NCBI GenBank assembly: GCA_016647705.1
Contig: CM028336.1
Coordinates: 8,449,380-8,513,379 of the forward strand
Source of the DNA: Eucommia ulmoides
Taxonomy: Eukaryota; Streptophyta; Magnoliopsida; Garryales; Eucommiaceae
DNA: 64,000 nucleotides
Direction of reading: 5' to 3'
In this document: positions 1 to 11,549 of the stretch, piece by piece
Position numbering within the stretch: position 1 is the first letter of the stretch
Layout of the letters: each line of letters starts with the position of its first letter
Program-made: the position numbers and the translations under genes
The notes under the pieces: model-generated
What the model was told of the DNA's origin: nothing
Database searches by the model: none
Seen by the model: the letters and a program-made list of their open reading frames with translations, nothing else

Positions 1-599
1 CCTCTTTCGAGTATCAAATCCTAGATTCTCAAATCCAACCCTAATACTATTACAAGCATACTAAGATCGTCATAAAATGATAAACACAATCGGATTTAAA
101 AACAATAACCATTAAAGAAACATATATTAAATTAAATGAGTATTTACATAACTACACTGATCTCTAACTAATATTTATCTAATCGATCATGATCTTGGCT
201 ATATAAGCATTAATGCAAGATACATTAATCATCATTTACAAAGAAACATGAAATTACAAAGAGAGAAACAAAGAGAGAAAGATCAAATCTTAAAGTGGAG
301 TAATCCACTGTCGCCAACGATCAATCCGCCGATGTTTCCTCTTCTTTGGATAATGAATATATTCTTCAAGAATGGATAAGGATTAACTCCTAAGGTTAGG
401 GACGTTCCATGCTCCAAGAGGCTTCAATGGAAATGGGGGAATGGGTATTTATAGGTGTAAGGTTTCAAAATATCTAAAAATATCTATTTTACTATGCAGA
501 GCCCACCGCTGCGGTAGTAGGTATGTCGGATAGCTCAAAGATATTTTACCACTGCGACGGTGAAATAATATCCAACTCTCTGATCTTTTAAGCGAGTTG

Positions 600-1327
600 A
601 AGTTACAATAGATAAATAAGCTCGGAGACTAAAATATAAAACAGGCCCACCGCTTAGGCGTCTAGACCACCTCCTAGGTGGTGAAGAAGATGAGAAAAGA
701 GCAAAATATTACTGATAGACCACTGCCTAGGAGAAAATCCAACAGAATGTTCTTCCATGTCCACCGCCTAGGTGATCAGCCGAACCGACCTAACTCCGCC
801 TAGGCGAAGAATCCACACCTAGAATAAAATCCCCTGCACCGTCTTGAGATATTTTTAGATATTTTTAGGATATTTTAGCTACAAATACGCCCTCTCCTCC
901 CCCTTCTCCGGGATCTCTCTTGCTCTCTTGAATTTTCAATCCTCTTAGACTATATCTAAGGGTATATTTAGGAGTTTTATAGGTGGAGCTCACATCTCGA
1001 GGTTGTCAAATAGGTCGAACAATGTAAACGTGAGTAAATCGGAATCGAACACGTATTTGTAAACACGTTAATCCCTAGGCAATTCTTCACCCTAAAACAT
1101 ATTAGCATATTAGTGTAGTTAATTTAGGTTATATTAGTATTAGTTTAATTAATTAAATACATTTGTTTTTCGCCTAGATAAAATTATGTCACGACAAACG
1201 CGATATTCGATAGTAACGACACCAATCCCTGTGGATACGATAACCCGATCTTAACGATCACACTATACTAAAACTTAGACCTCGTATACTTGAGAGTGTA
1301 AGTAGTGGCGTATTTTACGTCCTACCA
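600..1327 (+). repeat. 5' LTR (3' portion) with GCCTAGGC palindrome cluster
   Basis: Between about 640 and 810 the sequence carries several variants of the palindrome CCGCCTAGGCGG, as do the LTRs at 27165-28723 and 30559-32161. A possible promoter zone follows (CTACAAATACGCCC near 880). The segment ends in CCA before the primer site. The start of this LTR is unclear because bases 1-480 look like LTR sequence in the opposite direction. Confidence 0.5.
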
Positions 1328-1333
1328 AGTTTT

Positions 1334-1544
1334 TGGCGCCGTTGCTAAGGATCGTTTTGATGTTATTGTCTGAGAAACGCGGTCACAGCTCAGGACTTAA
1401 GTTTTAGATAGGAGAAGCAAGTGTATCGTATTCTAGTCCCGTCAACGCACCAAGTTTTTGGCACCGTTGCCAGGGATTGGTCGTTAGGCGAATTCAATTC
1501 TTGGTGATCGCTACTAAGTTTTTGGTAATGATTGTCGGGCATTG
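1334..1544 (+). promoter_or_regulatory. Primer binding site (tRNA-Asp type) present in three spaced copies
   Basis: AAGTTTTTGG followed by a tRNA-Asp 3'-end complement occurs at about 1328-1352 (TGGCGCCGTTGC), 1453-1476 (TGGCACCGTTGCCAGGGA) and 1516-1544 (TGGTAATGATTGTCGGGC). Plant tRNA-Asp ends in a sequence whose complement begins TGGCGCCGTTGCC. The second copy is the best extended match, the first the best at the 5' end, the third is degraded. Confidence 0.6.
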
Positions 1545-3411
1545 ATTTGTTGTTGTTATCGATATTGTGTGTAAATGACTTAATTTTACTTTAGGCAATT
1601 TTTTGTATATAATTTTTGTTTGTAGTTTTGTTTTTGTTTCCCATGCAGGGTACTTGGTGATGTTAGATCGACGGATATTGATGCATCTCTTTTGACTGGA
1701 TTCCAAATCGTTTTATGTTGCTTGGCCAAGCACATAAGCCTGTGAGGTGTTTCGTTGAAAAATTGAGCCATTCAAAGCAAAACCTCGCCAGTATTGAGGG
1801 CATTTTGAAAATGTCGGGCCGAGGACATTAAACCACATGATTCTTGGGAGGCAACCCAAGGTCAAATAAGTTAAATCCATCACATCCGACTTGAATCGGA
1901 GGTGAAATCCTCTCGCCTCCCAGGTAAGTGTTCTAAACACCCTTCGTCAGCATGCTTTAATTCCATATGTTGAAGAATGATGATTGGGTTTGCTGAGGAC
2001 ACTATCCACTTTGAGTTTGGTGGTGATATGTAGTATGTAGTATTGTTAGTTTATGGGTTATTGTTTTTCTGTATTGCATGTGTGTTTAGGTGAGAATGTG
2101 TTTATGTTTTTGTGTTGTTGGTTTCATGTTGAGTTTTGTGTTCATTTAGGCTGTTACCCGATGATGATAATTACCCCTAGTTGTTTTCGAGGTCAAGGAT
2201 AATACCCATGCATGTGTGATTCTGTGTGTTTGACTATGCGTTTTGGTCAAAATTATTGTAGATCCTAATTTGCACGGACACATAGACTTAGTGTATTTCT
2301 ATTCAATTAATTTGAGGGCGATTATCAATTAACCAAATTCATGACACATTAAAGATTCTAGAACTTGATTGAGGGGAAGCTTGAGGCAAAATCCTAGGCA
2401 AGGTAGTTTAGGAGACGTGATTTAGGCATTCTCTTTGTCGCTTGAGCCTTTTTAAGCCTATCTTGTTACATGTTTATCCCTCGTTACCCTATCGAAACCT
2501 AAATACAAATTCAATTCAGAACACATAAACTAATACCATGGCCAGTTGATCTTTTTCCAAACCTAAATCGCTGAATTTAAAGGCACATTTAAGTGAATCA
2601 AGTTAGCAATTGTAAATGCTACTTGATATGAGCGGTTGGGTTTAGGGCGAACTTCTAATTGGTTCGGTATTTGAGTACTCACTTGTCGTTTTTCATTTGT
2701 AGTTCACACACCCCTTCAATTGTAACAATCAAATAAGTTTGGGGGTGTGTTCGTTGAAAAGAAAAGTATATATATATATATATAAAAGAAAAAAAAAGAA
2801 TCAAATGTATTATTTCCGTGTCTTTTGACAAGTGAGTACGTCAGTTTTAATTGCATGTTCAAGATTGTTTCCAATCTTTCTATAGGGGTTCGAGAGTGAA
2901 TGTGCCAAGCGTTAAGCCTTGGGTAACATTAGGTTAACAATGTTAACCCGTTTTCTATTTCAAATTACCCTTGGTCAAATATACCAAAACCGAACCAAGT
3001 CGTAATGATCTTCATGAACTACTAAACCTACATTAGTGGAGAGTAGACCCCAATCCAGCTTATGGTAATCCTTAACTCATAAATTTCGTTGAGGGATAAT
3101 CCAATCCGATTGTTGTATAGCCATATTATTGAGTCTCGCACTAACACGTTTACAGGATCTAGAATAGCGTTCATCATTATTGCACGTCGAAAATCTAGAA
3201 CATTACATGTTGTGTGTTACCTCCTGAACTCGATACTACTGGCGATTGTTAAGGAAATAATAAATAGGCCGTTAGAAGAAGTCAAAACTCGAATGTTGTT
3301 ATGTTTAGATTGTTTTTAGGTTGTTTGTTATTTAATTCAGTTTATTATTTTTGTTTTATTTTTTTTATTTTAGTGTGTCTGTTTGGCTCGAGGACTAGCC
3401 AAATTCTGAGT

Positions 3412-4720
3412 TACTCATGGAATACATGATTGTGAGTGATCTGAATAGAACTCATATTGTCACTATACAGGGTAGTGGCAGCAGGATAAAGGATGCCCAT
3501 GTCAATGAGTAGCCATCGAAGCCAGAGAAGTTATTGAGTTGCATCAATCATGGCATGATATTCCTTTTCAGTATAGAAGCAAACAACCACTATTTGTTTC
3601 TTACTATGCCAGGAAATAAGAGAATTGTCAAAAAAGAAATAGTAACCAATGGTTGAACGTCTGTCAATAGGGTCTCCGGCCCAATCGACATCAGAATAAG
3701 TTTGTAAAACGAGAGCAGATTGAGCTAAGAAATGAAGTCCATGAAATAAATTACCATTGACATACTGAAAAATGCGAAGAACACTAGAGTAATAGATGGT
3801 CCAAGAAGCGGACAAGAAATGGTTTACGTGATGAACGGCATAGGTAATGTTAGGGCGTGTGACAGTAAGATATACAAGACTTTCAACCAGTTGAAAATAT
3901 AGAGTGGCATCATGAAGAGGTGAACCATAGAGTGGGGTAAGTTTAACGTTCGGCTCGAAAGGAATAGTGGCAGTGGTTGAGTCAGTGATCCCAGCCTTGG
4001 AAAGAAGATTCGAGGCATACTTAGCCTGAGAGAAAAAATATCCATCAGAACCAGATGAGACTTCGAGGACAAAAAAATAGGTGAGTATGTCAACATCTTT
4101 CATATTGAATTGGCCACTAAGAAACTTTTTGAGTTCAGATATACCACGTAGATCATCTCTAGTAATAACCATATCATCAACATACAGTAAAAGAATGATA
4201 ATACCATTAGCAGTATGGTGAATAAACAGAGTCGAAACATGAGCACTGAGTGTGAATCCAAACTAATGAATAGTAGTACTAAATTTGGCAAACCAGGTAC
4301 ATAGAGCTTGTTTCAAACCATATAGAGCACAGTGAAAGCGATAAACTTTATTTCGTGGGACAGCCAGGCCGGGAGAGGTATGTATATAGATTTTCTCGAG
4401 AACATCGCCATTAAGAAATGCATTTTGGCATCCATTTAAAAAAGAGTTCATTTTCGAATGGCGACGACAGCAAGAAGTGTACGGACAGATGTTAACCTCG
4501 CCACTAGAGCAAACGTCTATTCATAGTCAATGCCATATTCTTGAGCAAATACCTTGGCAATAAGTTGGGCTTTATATCGTTCAACAGAGCTATCCGAAAG
4601 CGTCTTGATCTTAAACACCAATTGGCACCCAATAGGAGTTTTTCCAAGGGATAGCTCAACATTATCCTAGGTATGAGTTTTAGCGTGGACTTGGAGTTCT
4701 TCGTTCATTGCTTTCTATCA
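3412..4720 (-). pseudogene. Copia A reverse transcriptase / RNase H region (broken)
   Basis: Minus-strand frames show the palm motif YVDDMVITRDD near 4140-4175, GLKQA near 4310, SLVYLTVTRPNITYAV in the 3830-3890 region and the RNase H entry DVDWAGDPIDRRST near 3650-3680. The reading moves between frames near 4100 and 4260, so at least two frameshifts are present. Coding ends at 3412, where homology to copia B stops and the neighbouring LTR element begins. In a working element this enzyme copies the RNA into DNA inside virus-like particles. Confidence 0.8.
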
Positions 4721-5019
4721 AATAGGATTAGTACTATCCTCCTTATAGGATTGAGGCTCATACAGGCGAAGTATAGTGGAAAAACAATGAAAATTAAAAA
4801 GGTAATGTGGAGGATGAGTTACCCTGGTAGAGCGGCGGGGGTGATCTTTGGCTTGGGTCTCAAAGGAAGGTAGTACAAGATTGTCGGCCACAGGAGAAGT
4901 CTTAGGAATGGTTGCTGGAGTTGGAAGGGTGAGATCAGCTAGTGGTTTAAGGGTGGACTCAGCATAAGGGGCTGGAGCAGACTCAACAAAAAATCTAGAG
5001 TTGGTGAGGGTTGACATGT

Positions 5020-5513
5020 CAAATGACCGTAAGGAAGAAAATATTTGATGTTCGCAAAAAACGACATGTCTCGAAATACGAAGGGTTTCAGAAATAGGAT
5101 CCCAATACCGATACCCTTTATGTTTGATGCCATATCCAATAAAACAACATAGATGAGCCCTTGGTTCTAGTTTGTTGTGTTCATGTGGTTTGAGAAGAAC
5201 AAAATAAGCGCAACCAAAGACTCTGAGTTCAGGGTAATTGGGAGGTTTACCGAAAAGTACTCAAATGGAGACTAGTTTTGGATTGTAGCAGAAGGAACAT
5301 GATATGTTGTATAGAATGTCGTGAAAGCGGCATTACCCCAAAAATGCTCAGGACATAATGAATAAATGAGAAGAGCACGAACTGTGTAAAAAATATGTCT
5401 ATGTTTACGTTCGGCTCATCCATTTTGTTGGGATCTACTAGGACACAAGCGATGAGGGAGCGTGTCATTTTTGCGAAGTAGGTTAACAAAAGCACGATCC
5501 TTGTATTCCATTA
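5020..5513 (-). pseudogene. Copia A integrase, C-terminal part (broken)
   Basis: Minus-strand translation matches copia B 54290-54740: conserved stretches include FGCA-FVLLKPHE and the region before HRYW-type repeats. The match stops at about 5513 where the LINE-like insertion begins; the rest of the integrase resumes beyond 9735. Confidence 0.7.
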
Positions 5514-5599
5514 CATTTGTGTCCTTTATTCCTTCTCGCTTGATACCCACTAAAACAGAGGTTTTCAAATCTAAAAGAGAGAGAGTCTATTTGTGGGTA

Positions 5600-7695
5600 A
5601 TGGCTTATAGTAGAGGTGATTTGCAACAAGGTAGGGAGAATAATGTACTGTATGGCCAATGTGGTATAAGATTAAGCCAAAATGGCCTCCATTCCTGGCA
5701 TTGGTTCATGTGGGATATTCCATAGAAGAAGCTCTAGCCTCACTGGGTGTGTATGGGGATTGTTGCATTAAGGATTTTCAAAGGCAATACAGATTCTGGA
5801 ATAGTAATGGGGGCATGAATTCAGTAGAGAGAGAGGTTGATAAGAAGAAAGAGTCAACCGAAAGGGTGCTAGCTTCATTGTGTCCAAAGTGTAGAAGTTT
5901 TAAGAGGATAAATGTCAAGGGTATGCTCAAATTAATCAGAGACGGTTACGAGGATCATGAAGCAATGGACATATTGGGATTGGACAATTCATGCTGCAGG
6001 AACCATATAAGGGCAGCCTTGAGGAGAGAAAGCGAGAAAGAAAATGGGAGAGTGAGTTCTGACTAGGACAAAGGAGGAGGAAAGGAGGAATGGTTAGCTT
6101 GGAAAGAGGTTCTGAAAACGGAGAAAGGTTTTGTAAAAATGATATGTGATCAGTGCAAAGGCTTTTCTAGATTCAAACCAAAATGTTGGATTAACTTGGT
6201 AGAAGACGAATGGAAAGAGAATGAAGCCCTCAATTTATTGGGAGTCATCATGAATTGTCGTAAGATGCAAACGATACATGGTTTAAGATCAAGGGAGTGG
6301 GTAGAGAGAAGCGCGAACATAGTGGTTCCCAATGGTTTGTTCTTCTCGCGCTGCAAAGGATGCAAAAAGTACATGGAAGTCAACTGCTTGGTTCTAAAAA
6401 TCCAAATAAAGTATGCCAAGAGTGTGTGGAATGCTCTACATCAAGTGGGGGTTAAAAAATGGTGTTGTAAGAATCACTTCGTTAATCAATGCGTAGAGGA
6501 CGTGGTAGATAACAAACTGGAAGTCCAAAGAGACAGTAAAACTATAGAAAAATAGCATAATGCAAAAGTGACGGGTGAAGCAATGAGTAGAGCACAATTA
6601 GGTAGGGACAACATCATTACTCTATTTGTGGATTATCTGCCCATACAAGCATCATAATTCTGGCTACAACGCCTCTTCGGTAGATGGAGAAAGGTAGTGG
6701 ATTGTTTCGTACCAAGTAAAAAACGGTATGCAAAATCGGCTGCTTTTGGATTTGTGAGGTTTAATTTAAAATTGGAAGCTGAGGAAGTGGCAAGAAAAGC
6801 GAAGAATTACACAGTAGGAGGAAAGATATTATGGGTATCGGTGGCAAAATATGCCCAACAGAGAATCATGAAGGAGGTTAGTCGGAAAACAGAAGAAGAC
6901 TTAGAGCATTTACAAGAAATAATCGGAAGGCAAACAGAGAGGAGTAATCCAGGTCAACATAGTAGAGAAGGCGAAAAAATGGAAGTAGGAGATCCTGAGA
7001 TGAATGGAGAAAAAAGGGGACAGTTAGAAACAAAAGAAAGTGATGACCAGAACGACGTGGTAGGGAGCAGAAATTGCATCAATCAGATGTCTTTAAGATT
7101 AACTGTTGACATGGAAGGTAGGGAATGGTTGAAAAGGGAAGTAGTGAGAAAACTTCACTCTTACATGACGATAGATCACTTAAACTCAGCTTTTATCCAA
7201 GAATAAGTCTTCTCAACGACTGCAAAGTCACTGGGAGAAAAATCGGTACTTCTTATCTTTGACTCAGAGGAAACAGATGATGTTTTATTGGATTGGGAGA
7301 GATGTAGTTGGTTAGAAAACTGGTTCGAATGGGTAGAGGAATGGAAGAAATCCTGTGCTAGCAAGGAGAGGCTCACATGGATTACAATTGTTCGTATCCC
7401 AGTACATGCTTGGAAATGGAAAGTATTTAGAAGTATTAGTGAATTGTGGGGAGATCTAATATCGGTGGAAGAGGATACGATAGAAGAAATAGCATACAAT
7501 AAGGGGAGATGTTTGATTTCAATGGAGTGTAATTTCGGAATAAACTCAGAGATGGATTTGGTTATCAACGGTTGTAGTTTCAAAATTAAAGTAATGGAAG
7601 AGTCTTATCTAAGCACTTTGGGGAGATCCATTAATGGGATTAAGAGAGGAGTGGCTAGAAGATTGTTACTGGTGAAAAAAAACAAGCATTGCTAG
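5600..7695 (+). pseudogene. LINE-like ORF1: tandem RPB10-like zinc domains, then RRM, then DUF4283-like domain
   Basis: One frame (codon positions set by 5659) stays open to 7695 except for stops at 6064, 6553, 6655 and 7204, each of which could be a single-base change. Four segments resemble RNA polymerase subunit RPB10: repeat 1 about 5645-5790 (GYSIEEALASLG, CC at 5761; first Cys pair lost to a small frameshift), repeat 2 at 5881-6024 (CPKC, EAMDILGL, CC at 5992), repeat 3 at 6145-6285 (CDQC, EALNLLG, one Cys only) and repeat 4 at 6352-6495 (CKGC, CC at 6463). An RRM follows (LFVDYLP near 6622, AFGFVRF near 6739), then a domain with WITI-IPVHAWKW near 7380-7420 as in DUF4283-type proteins of plant LINEs. 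In RPB10 the CxxC and CC bind one zinc. A nucleic-acid binding role is inferred. Confidence 0.7.
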
Positions 7696-9735
7696 TAAGA
7701 AAGAAGATGGAAAATCGATCAACTCATTGAAGGAAATGGAGGGGGGTGATATCCGCAATTTCAACAAAAGTAGAAAGAGGGGCCAAAAAAATAAAAACAG
7801 GAAGTGTAGGGGCCATTAGAGATGGTTCTAGTCATTACCCTTTTCAAGAGGATGGGCACAGTCAAAAGGGTCATTCTGAACGAAAGGGCTGTGGAAATCT
7901 TCTCCCTTACGCTTCGAGTACTGAGAAGGAGAAAGGGGATGAATGGAAGAAGGATCATGATTGAGGTGAAGAAAAAATTTCTACCAGTCGAAGACCAACA
8001 GGCAATCACGTGAGGAAAGTTCTGTTCCCAACTTCCGGTAGTAAAGTCGCTCCATTTGTGGGCAGCGACATTGAAGCAGTAGCAAATGACTCATTCAAGG
8101 TAAAGGAAGAAAGAAAGCCCAAGGTTCAGGAGGAGCCTCATCCGGTAGAAGAAGGTCAGTCATCGGCAAAAAATATTCCGACAAAAGAAAGTCAGTCGTC
8201 GGCAGAAAATAAAGGTAACTTGTCTAACTATGAAGATGTCTTTTGGGGATAACCTACGTCTCAGAGTCCTCGCAAATAGCAGAATATTTTTTAAAGAAGA
8301 ACAAGAGACAAGAAAGATTGTTGTTTAAAAAAAAAGAAATTAAATCGTTGTTTGAAAGACCTTGCGCCTATTTGGAAACAGAAATGGTCTAGGGGGAGGA
8401 AAGGATCCGCAACTTTTCCTCCACCTAGGGAGATTACCGACAATTCGATTTTTGATGGGGATTTAAAATCTGTAATAAGTTGTATTTGGAAGAATTAGAT
8501 AGGTTTCTCTACATAGGGAAGCAAATGGGTTGGACCATTAGAGATAATGAGCTGGAGATTAAAAAAAAAAAAAAAAAAAAAAAAAAAGTGCTTGAAATGA
8601 TAACTAAAGATCAGGATGTTTTTGAAAAAGAAAGGGTATATATAGGTCTAAAAAATTTGTAGTGGAATTTGGCAGTGGATGGAAAATATCAGCCACTTTT
8701 GCCTTCCAATGCAGTGGGAAAATGTATCTGGAATTGAGGAGTTCGAAGGGCCTACTCTGCTGTCTGGATGGGCTCTAGATATGAGATGGTTCCAAGCTAT
8801 AAACAGAGGAAGGTTTAGTTGATATTGAATTGCCCGTCTGGTTTATTTTGGCTATTTGGCCTTGTAGTATGATGTGAGTAGAAGTAAAAGTGAATTTCAG
8901 CCTTTTCCAATAGCACAGCTCTTGATGTCCGGGCCTCTTCTGCTATAGATTTTGAGAGGTGGCCTAGAGTATTTGATTTTGGGTAGCATAGTTATTAGTG
9001 GTTAGCTTCTATGGGTTGGTGATGGTTGGATTTTGGGTAGGAGCAATCAGGGGCGCTTTCTTCTCAGTCGGCGGAGCATCCATGGGTTGTCTCCGGCGTC
9101 GGCTTCCAGTGATCTTCGTCGGTGGAATTCAGCTGTTTTAGTAGAGGAGCAAAAATAGTTGCAGGGTGTATTCTTCGGCAGGTGATTCGGCTGAATCAAC
9201 AACGGAGTGCTTCTTCCAGTGCTTGTCGTGGAGGCAACAATCAGTGAGGGTTTCTACTGAAGCATTGCGGGTAAGAATCAATGGAGGCCATTAGCTCAGT
9301 AGAGAAACTGAAGTATAGCTAATGTTGGGAGTGTTGCAAGTGTAATTTAGTGTTGGTAGTGTAATTTAGCAGTAGCTCAGGGTGTAATATTAGCGTAATT
9401 TAGTAGTAGCTTGGAATCATAATTAGACCTAGTAGTGGTAGTTGAAATTGGTGAACTTTATTAGTTGGATTATCAGGTTAGAGATCGATCATAGGTCTGC
9501 TCGTGGTTGTTTTGAGTGGGTTTGTAAATGAGATCTCTTTGAATCTCTTTTGTAGGCTCATTGATGGCCTTGTGAGATTTAAGGGGATCTTTGGTTGGTT
9601 TTAAGGGCCAAACTGTTTTGTGTTCGGTCTGGGTTTGAAGTAGTTCTTTGTAAGCTTCATACTTGATTGTATCTCTATTGCAATATAACATTTTTCCTAA
9701 AAAAAAAAAAAAGAAAAAAGAAAAACAATAGACGA
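7696..9735 (+). other. 3' part of the LINE-like insertion: basic/acidic tail coding relic, 3' UTR and A-rich tail
   Basis: After a +2 shift of frame, 7746-8252 continues as a Lys/Glu/Ser-rich low-complexity reading frame with a stop near 7962, probably the hinge and C-terminus of ORF1. A run of 27 A residues lies at about 8561-8587. Beyond 8660 I see no conserved coding. The 3' end (CTATTGCAATATAACATT, then A-rich DNA to about 9726) looks like a 3' UTR and tail. Confidence 0.5.
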
Positions 9736-10532
9736 AAACTCAAAATATATTTGGAATAGTTCGGATCGATGTTTCATAAGAAACAACCATGCATATCAAG
9801 AGTAGTCATCCACAAAGATCACAAAATAATAGTAACATCCTATCGAGGCATGAAAAGAAGGCCTCCAAATATCAGAATGAATTAAATCAAAGGGTGTAAG
9901 GGAAATAGACTGACTCTTTTTGAAAGGTAGTGCTGGTTGTTTTGTAAGTTGGCAATTGATACATTTGAAAGACTCATGCTGAACTGAACCTAACTGGCCA
10001 CTAGAGATAAACGATTTGAGTTAGCTAGATGAAGTGTGGCCCAAATGAGCATGTCAAATTTAGGATCCCACACACGACAACCACTATTAGAAAATATGAC
10101 TTCAAATCCCAATTCACAAAGTTGTCCAACAGACAATAGATTTAAGGTAAGTTTCAGAATCAAATACGTGTAAGGAACAGAAAAATGGGAAGTAGAAATT
10201 TGACCAGTGTGAGTAGCACGCATTTGAGAACCATCAGCGGTATGAATATTAGGAATATTCATAGTGGAGAGTTTGGTTGAAAAAATGTTAGGATCAGATA
10301 TCATATGATTACAACATCCAAAACCAAAGAACCAAGAAGAGTTACCTCCAGTATGTAAGAGAGCAGGGGAAAGGTTTTTACCATTTTTAGAGAAGATATG
10401 GAGCAGGAGTGAAGCTAAATCTACAATAGACAAGGTAATAGTAGTAGAGGAAGAATCTGAACCATCTTTGGCATTGATAATGAGCGAAGAACCTACAAAC
10501 ATCACTATTGAACCTGGAAAAACTTTTGTCAT
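9736..10532 (-). pseudogene. Copia A protease / pre-integrase and N-terminal integrase (broken)
   Basis: The minus strand reads SWFFGFGCCNHMI, where copia proteases normally have W-DSG-CxxHMT, so the catalytic DSG is replaced. It continues with LNLLSVGQLCELG and the pre-integrase tail ending at 9990. A stretch homologous to copia B integrase (54780-54920) follows from 9990 down to 9736, where the LINE-like insertion interrupts it. Confidence 0.7.
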
Positions 10533-11549
10533 GAATGAATTGAGAATACTGAAATTGTTTAGGAACTGGTCTATACTCGTGAAGAACCGATTGAGAGCCC
10601 CTTGAACCGATCAAATCTCCATGATGAATCGAATCAATAATATAAAGAGAACTATATTGTATGATCCTAATTTGATGAAACGAATATCACAGATAAATTT
10701 GTAATACTGAAATTGTTGAGGAACCGATATTAAATCTTCAAGGGCAGGGTGGAAAACGGGAGAATTGGTGTCGGGATCACACGGATATTACAAAAAGTAT
10801 ATTCTGTGAGCCTCAAATCACAAAACGGAGGCTAGAAACAGAATTAAAATACCGAAAAATTCCAGGAATTGGTCCAACTTCACAGAAAACCGGTCAAAAA
10901 AGGCCTGAACCGATCCGAGAAAGCAGGGGGAACGGGAGTCGACACAAAAACTTCAGATTTCATGTGGGAGCGCGTGCCATGTCTGATTTCCTTGATTTTT
11001 GCTCCATTGGAATCGTATCATCAAGACGGTTCCGTTGATATATTATAATATAGATTACGAGCTCTAGTTGAGGAGATCGAGCCCAAAATTTGAGATAACA
11101 TGAACAGGAGCATGGATCTGACGCAAATCAGGAGTAGAACCTTTGGGCTGCGCGTGTGGGCACGTTTACCTCGTATAGTGATGATTTTTGCTTAGTTGGA
11201 ATTGTCTTGTCAAGACGGTTTCGACGGTATATAGTCAGATGGATTTGGAGCCTTGGCTGAGGTGATAGAGCCTAAAATCCGAGACGACGCAGTTTGGGGG
11301 TACTATAGGATGTGGGAGATGCGTGTGGGCGCGTTGGTACTCCGGTGGTGGTGATTTTGGTGGCCTATGTTCGTCTTTGCAAGATGAAGATGGTGGTGTG
11401 GTGGTTGTTGATACTGGAGTTATGTTGAAATCTATAACAACGACGAAAATCATGAGAGAAAAGTGAAGGTGGCGGGGGAAGCTTTAGGGTTTCGGAAAAA
11501 AAAAATGTTTAGAGAGAACAGGTCCAATAAAAACGTGCTCTTGATATCA
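10533..11549 (-). other. Copia A 5' leader without recognisable gag
   Basis: This block is homologous to 55310-56062 in copia B. No capsid-like reading frame is visible on either strand. It includes two diverged direct repeats (around 10960-11110 and 11120-11290) that each contain a CGTGTGGGCGCGT-type motif and the phrase TTGAGGAGATCGAGCCCAAAAT or a variant. The primer site lies next to the LTR at about 11537-11549. Confidence 0.5.

Larger units (their letters stand above)
1..3411 (+). mobile_element. Non-autonomous LTR retrotransposon, 5' LTR plus internal region, 3' LTR missing
   Basis: The LTR appears to end at about 1327 (…CCA), directly before a tRNA-Asp type primer binding site (TGGCGCCGTTGC at 1334). 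The internal region from 1328 to about 3411 is homologous to the interior of the complete element at 27165-32161 read on the - strand. Shared landmarks are TTGGGAGGCAACCCAA near 1846-1861, the stretch around 2820-3060, and CTCGAGGACTAGC near 3389. I find no gag, protease, integrase or reverse transcriptase reading frame, so it must have moved with enzymes from another element. It stops abruptly at about 3411, just before the expected polypurine tract and 3' LTR, and abuts copia A. Family assignment is from shared sequence; the Athila/Tat-like label rests only on the tRNA-Asp primer site. Confidence 0.65.
5514..9735 (+). mobile_element. LINE-like non-LTR insertion with ORF1 only and poly(A) tail
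   Basis: Copia A is colinear with copia B on both sides but not here, which defines this block as an insertion. On the + strand it starts with a long degenerate ORF1 (5600-8252), continues through about 1.4 kb without recognisable coding, and ends in an A-rich tail at about 9697-9726, as expected of a retroposed transcript. I see no endonuclease or reverse transcriptase, so it is either internally deleted or a non-autonomous derivative moved by another LINE. About 70 bp of copia sequence is missing at the insertion point and no clear target-site duplication can be read. Confidence 0.65.
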
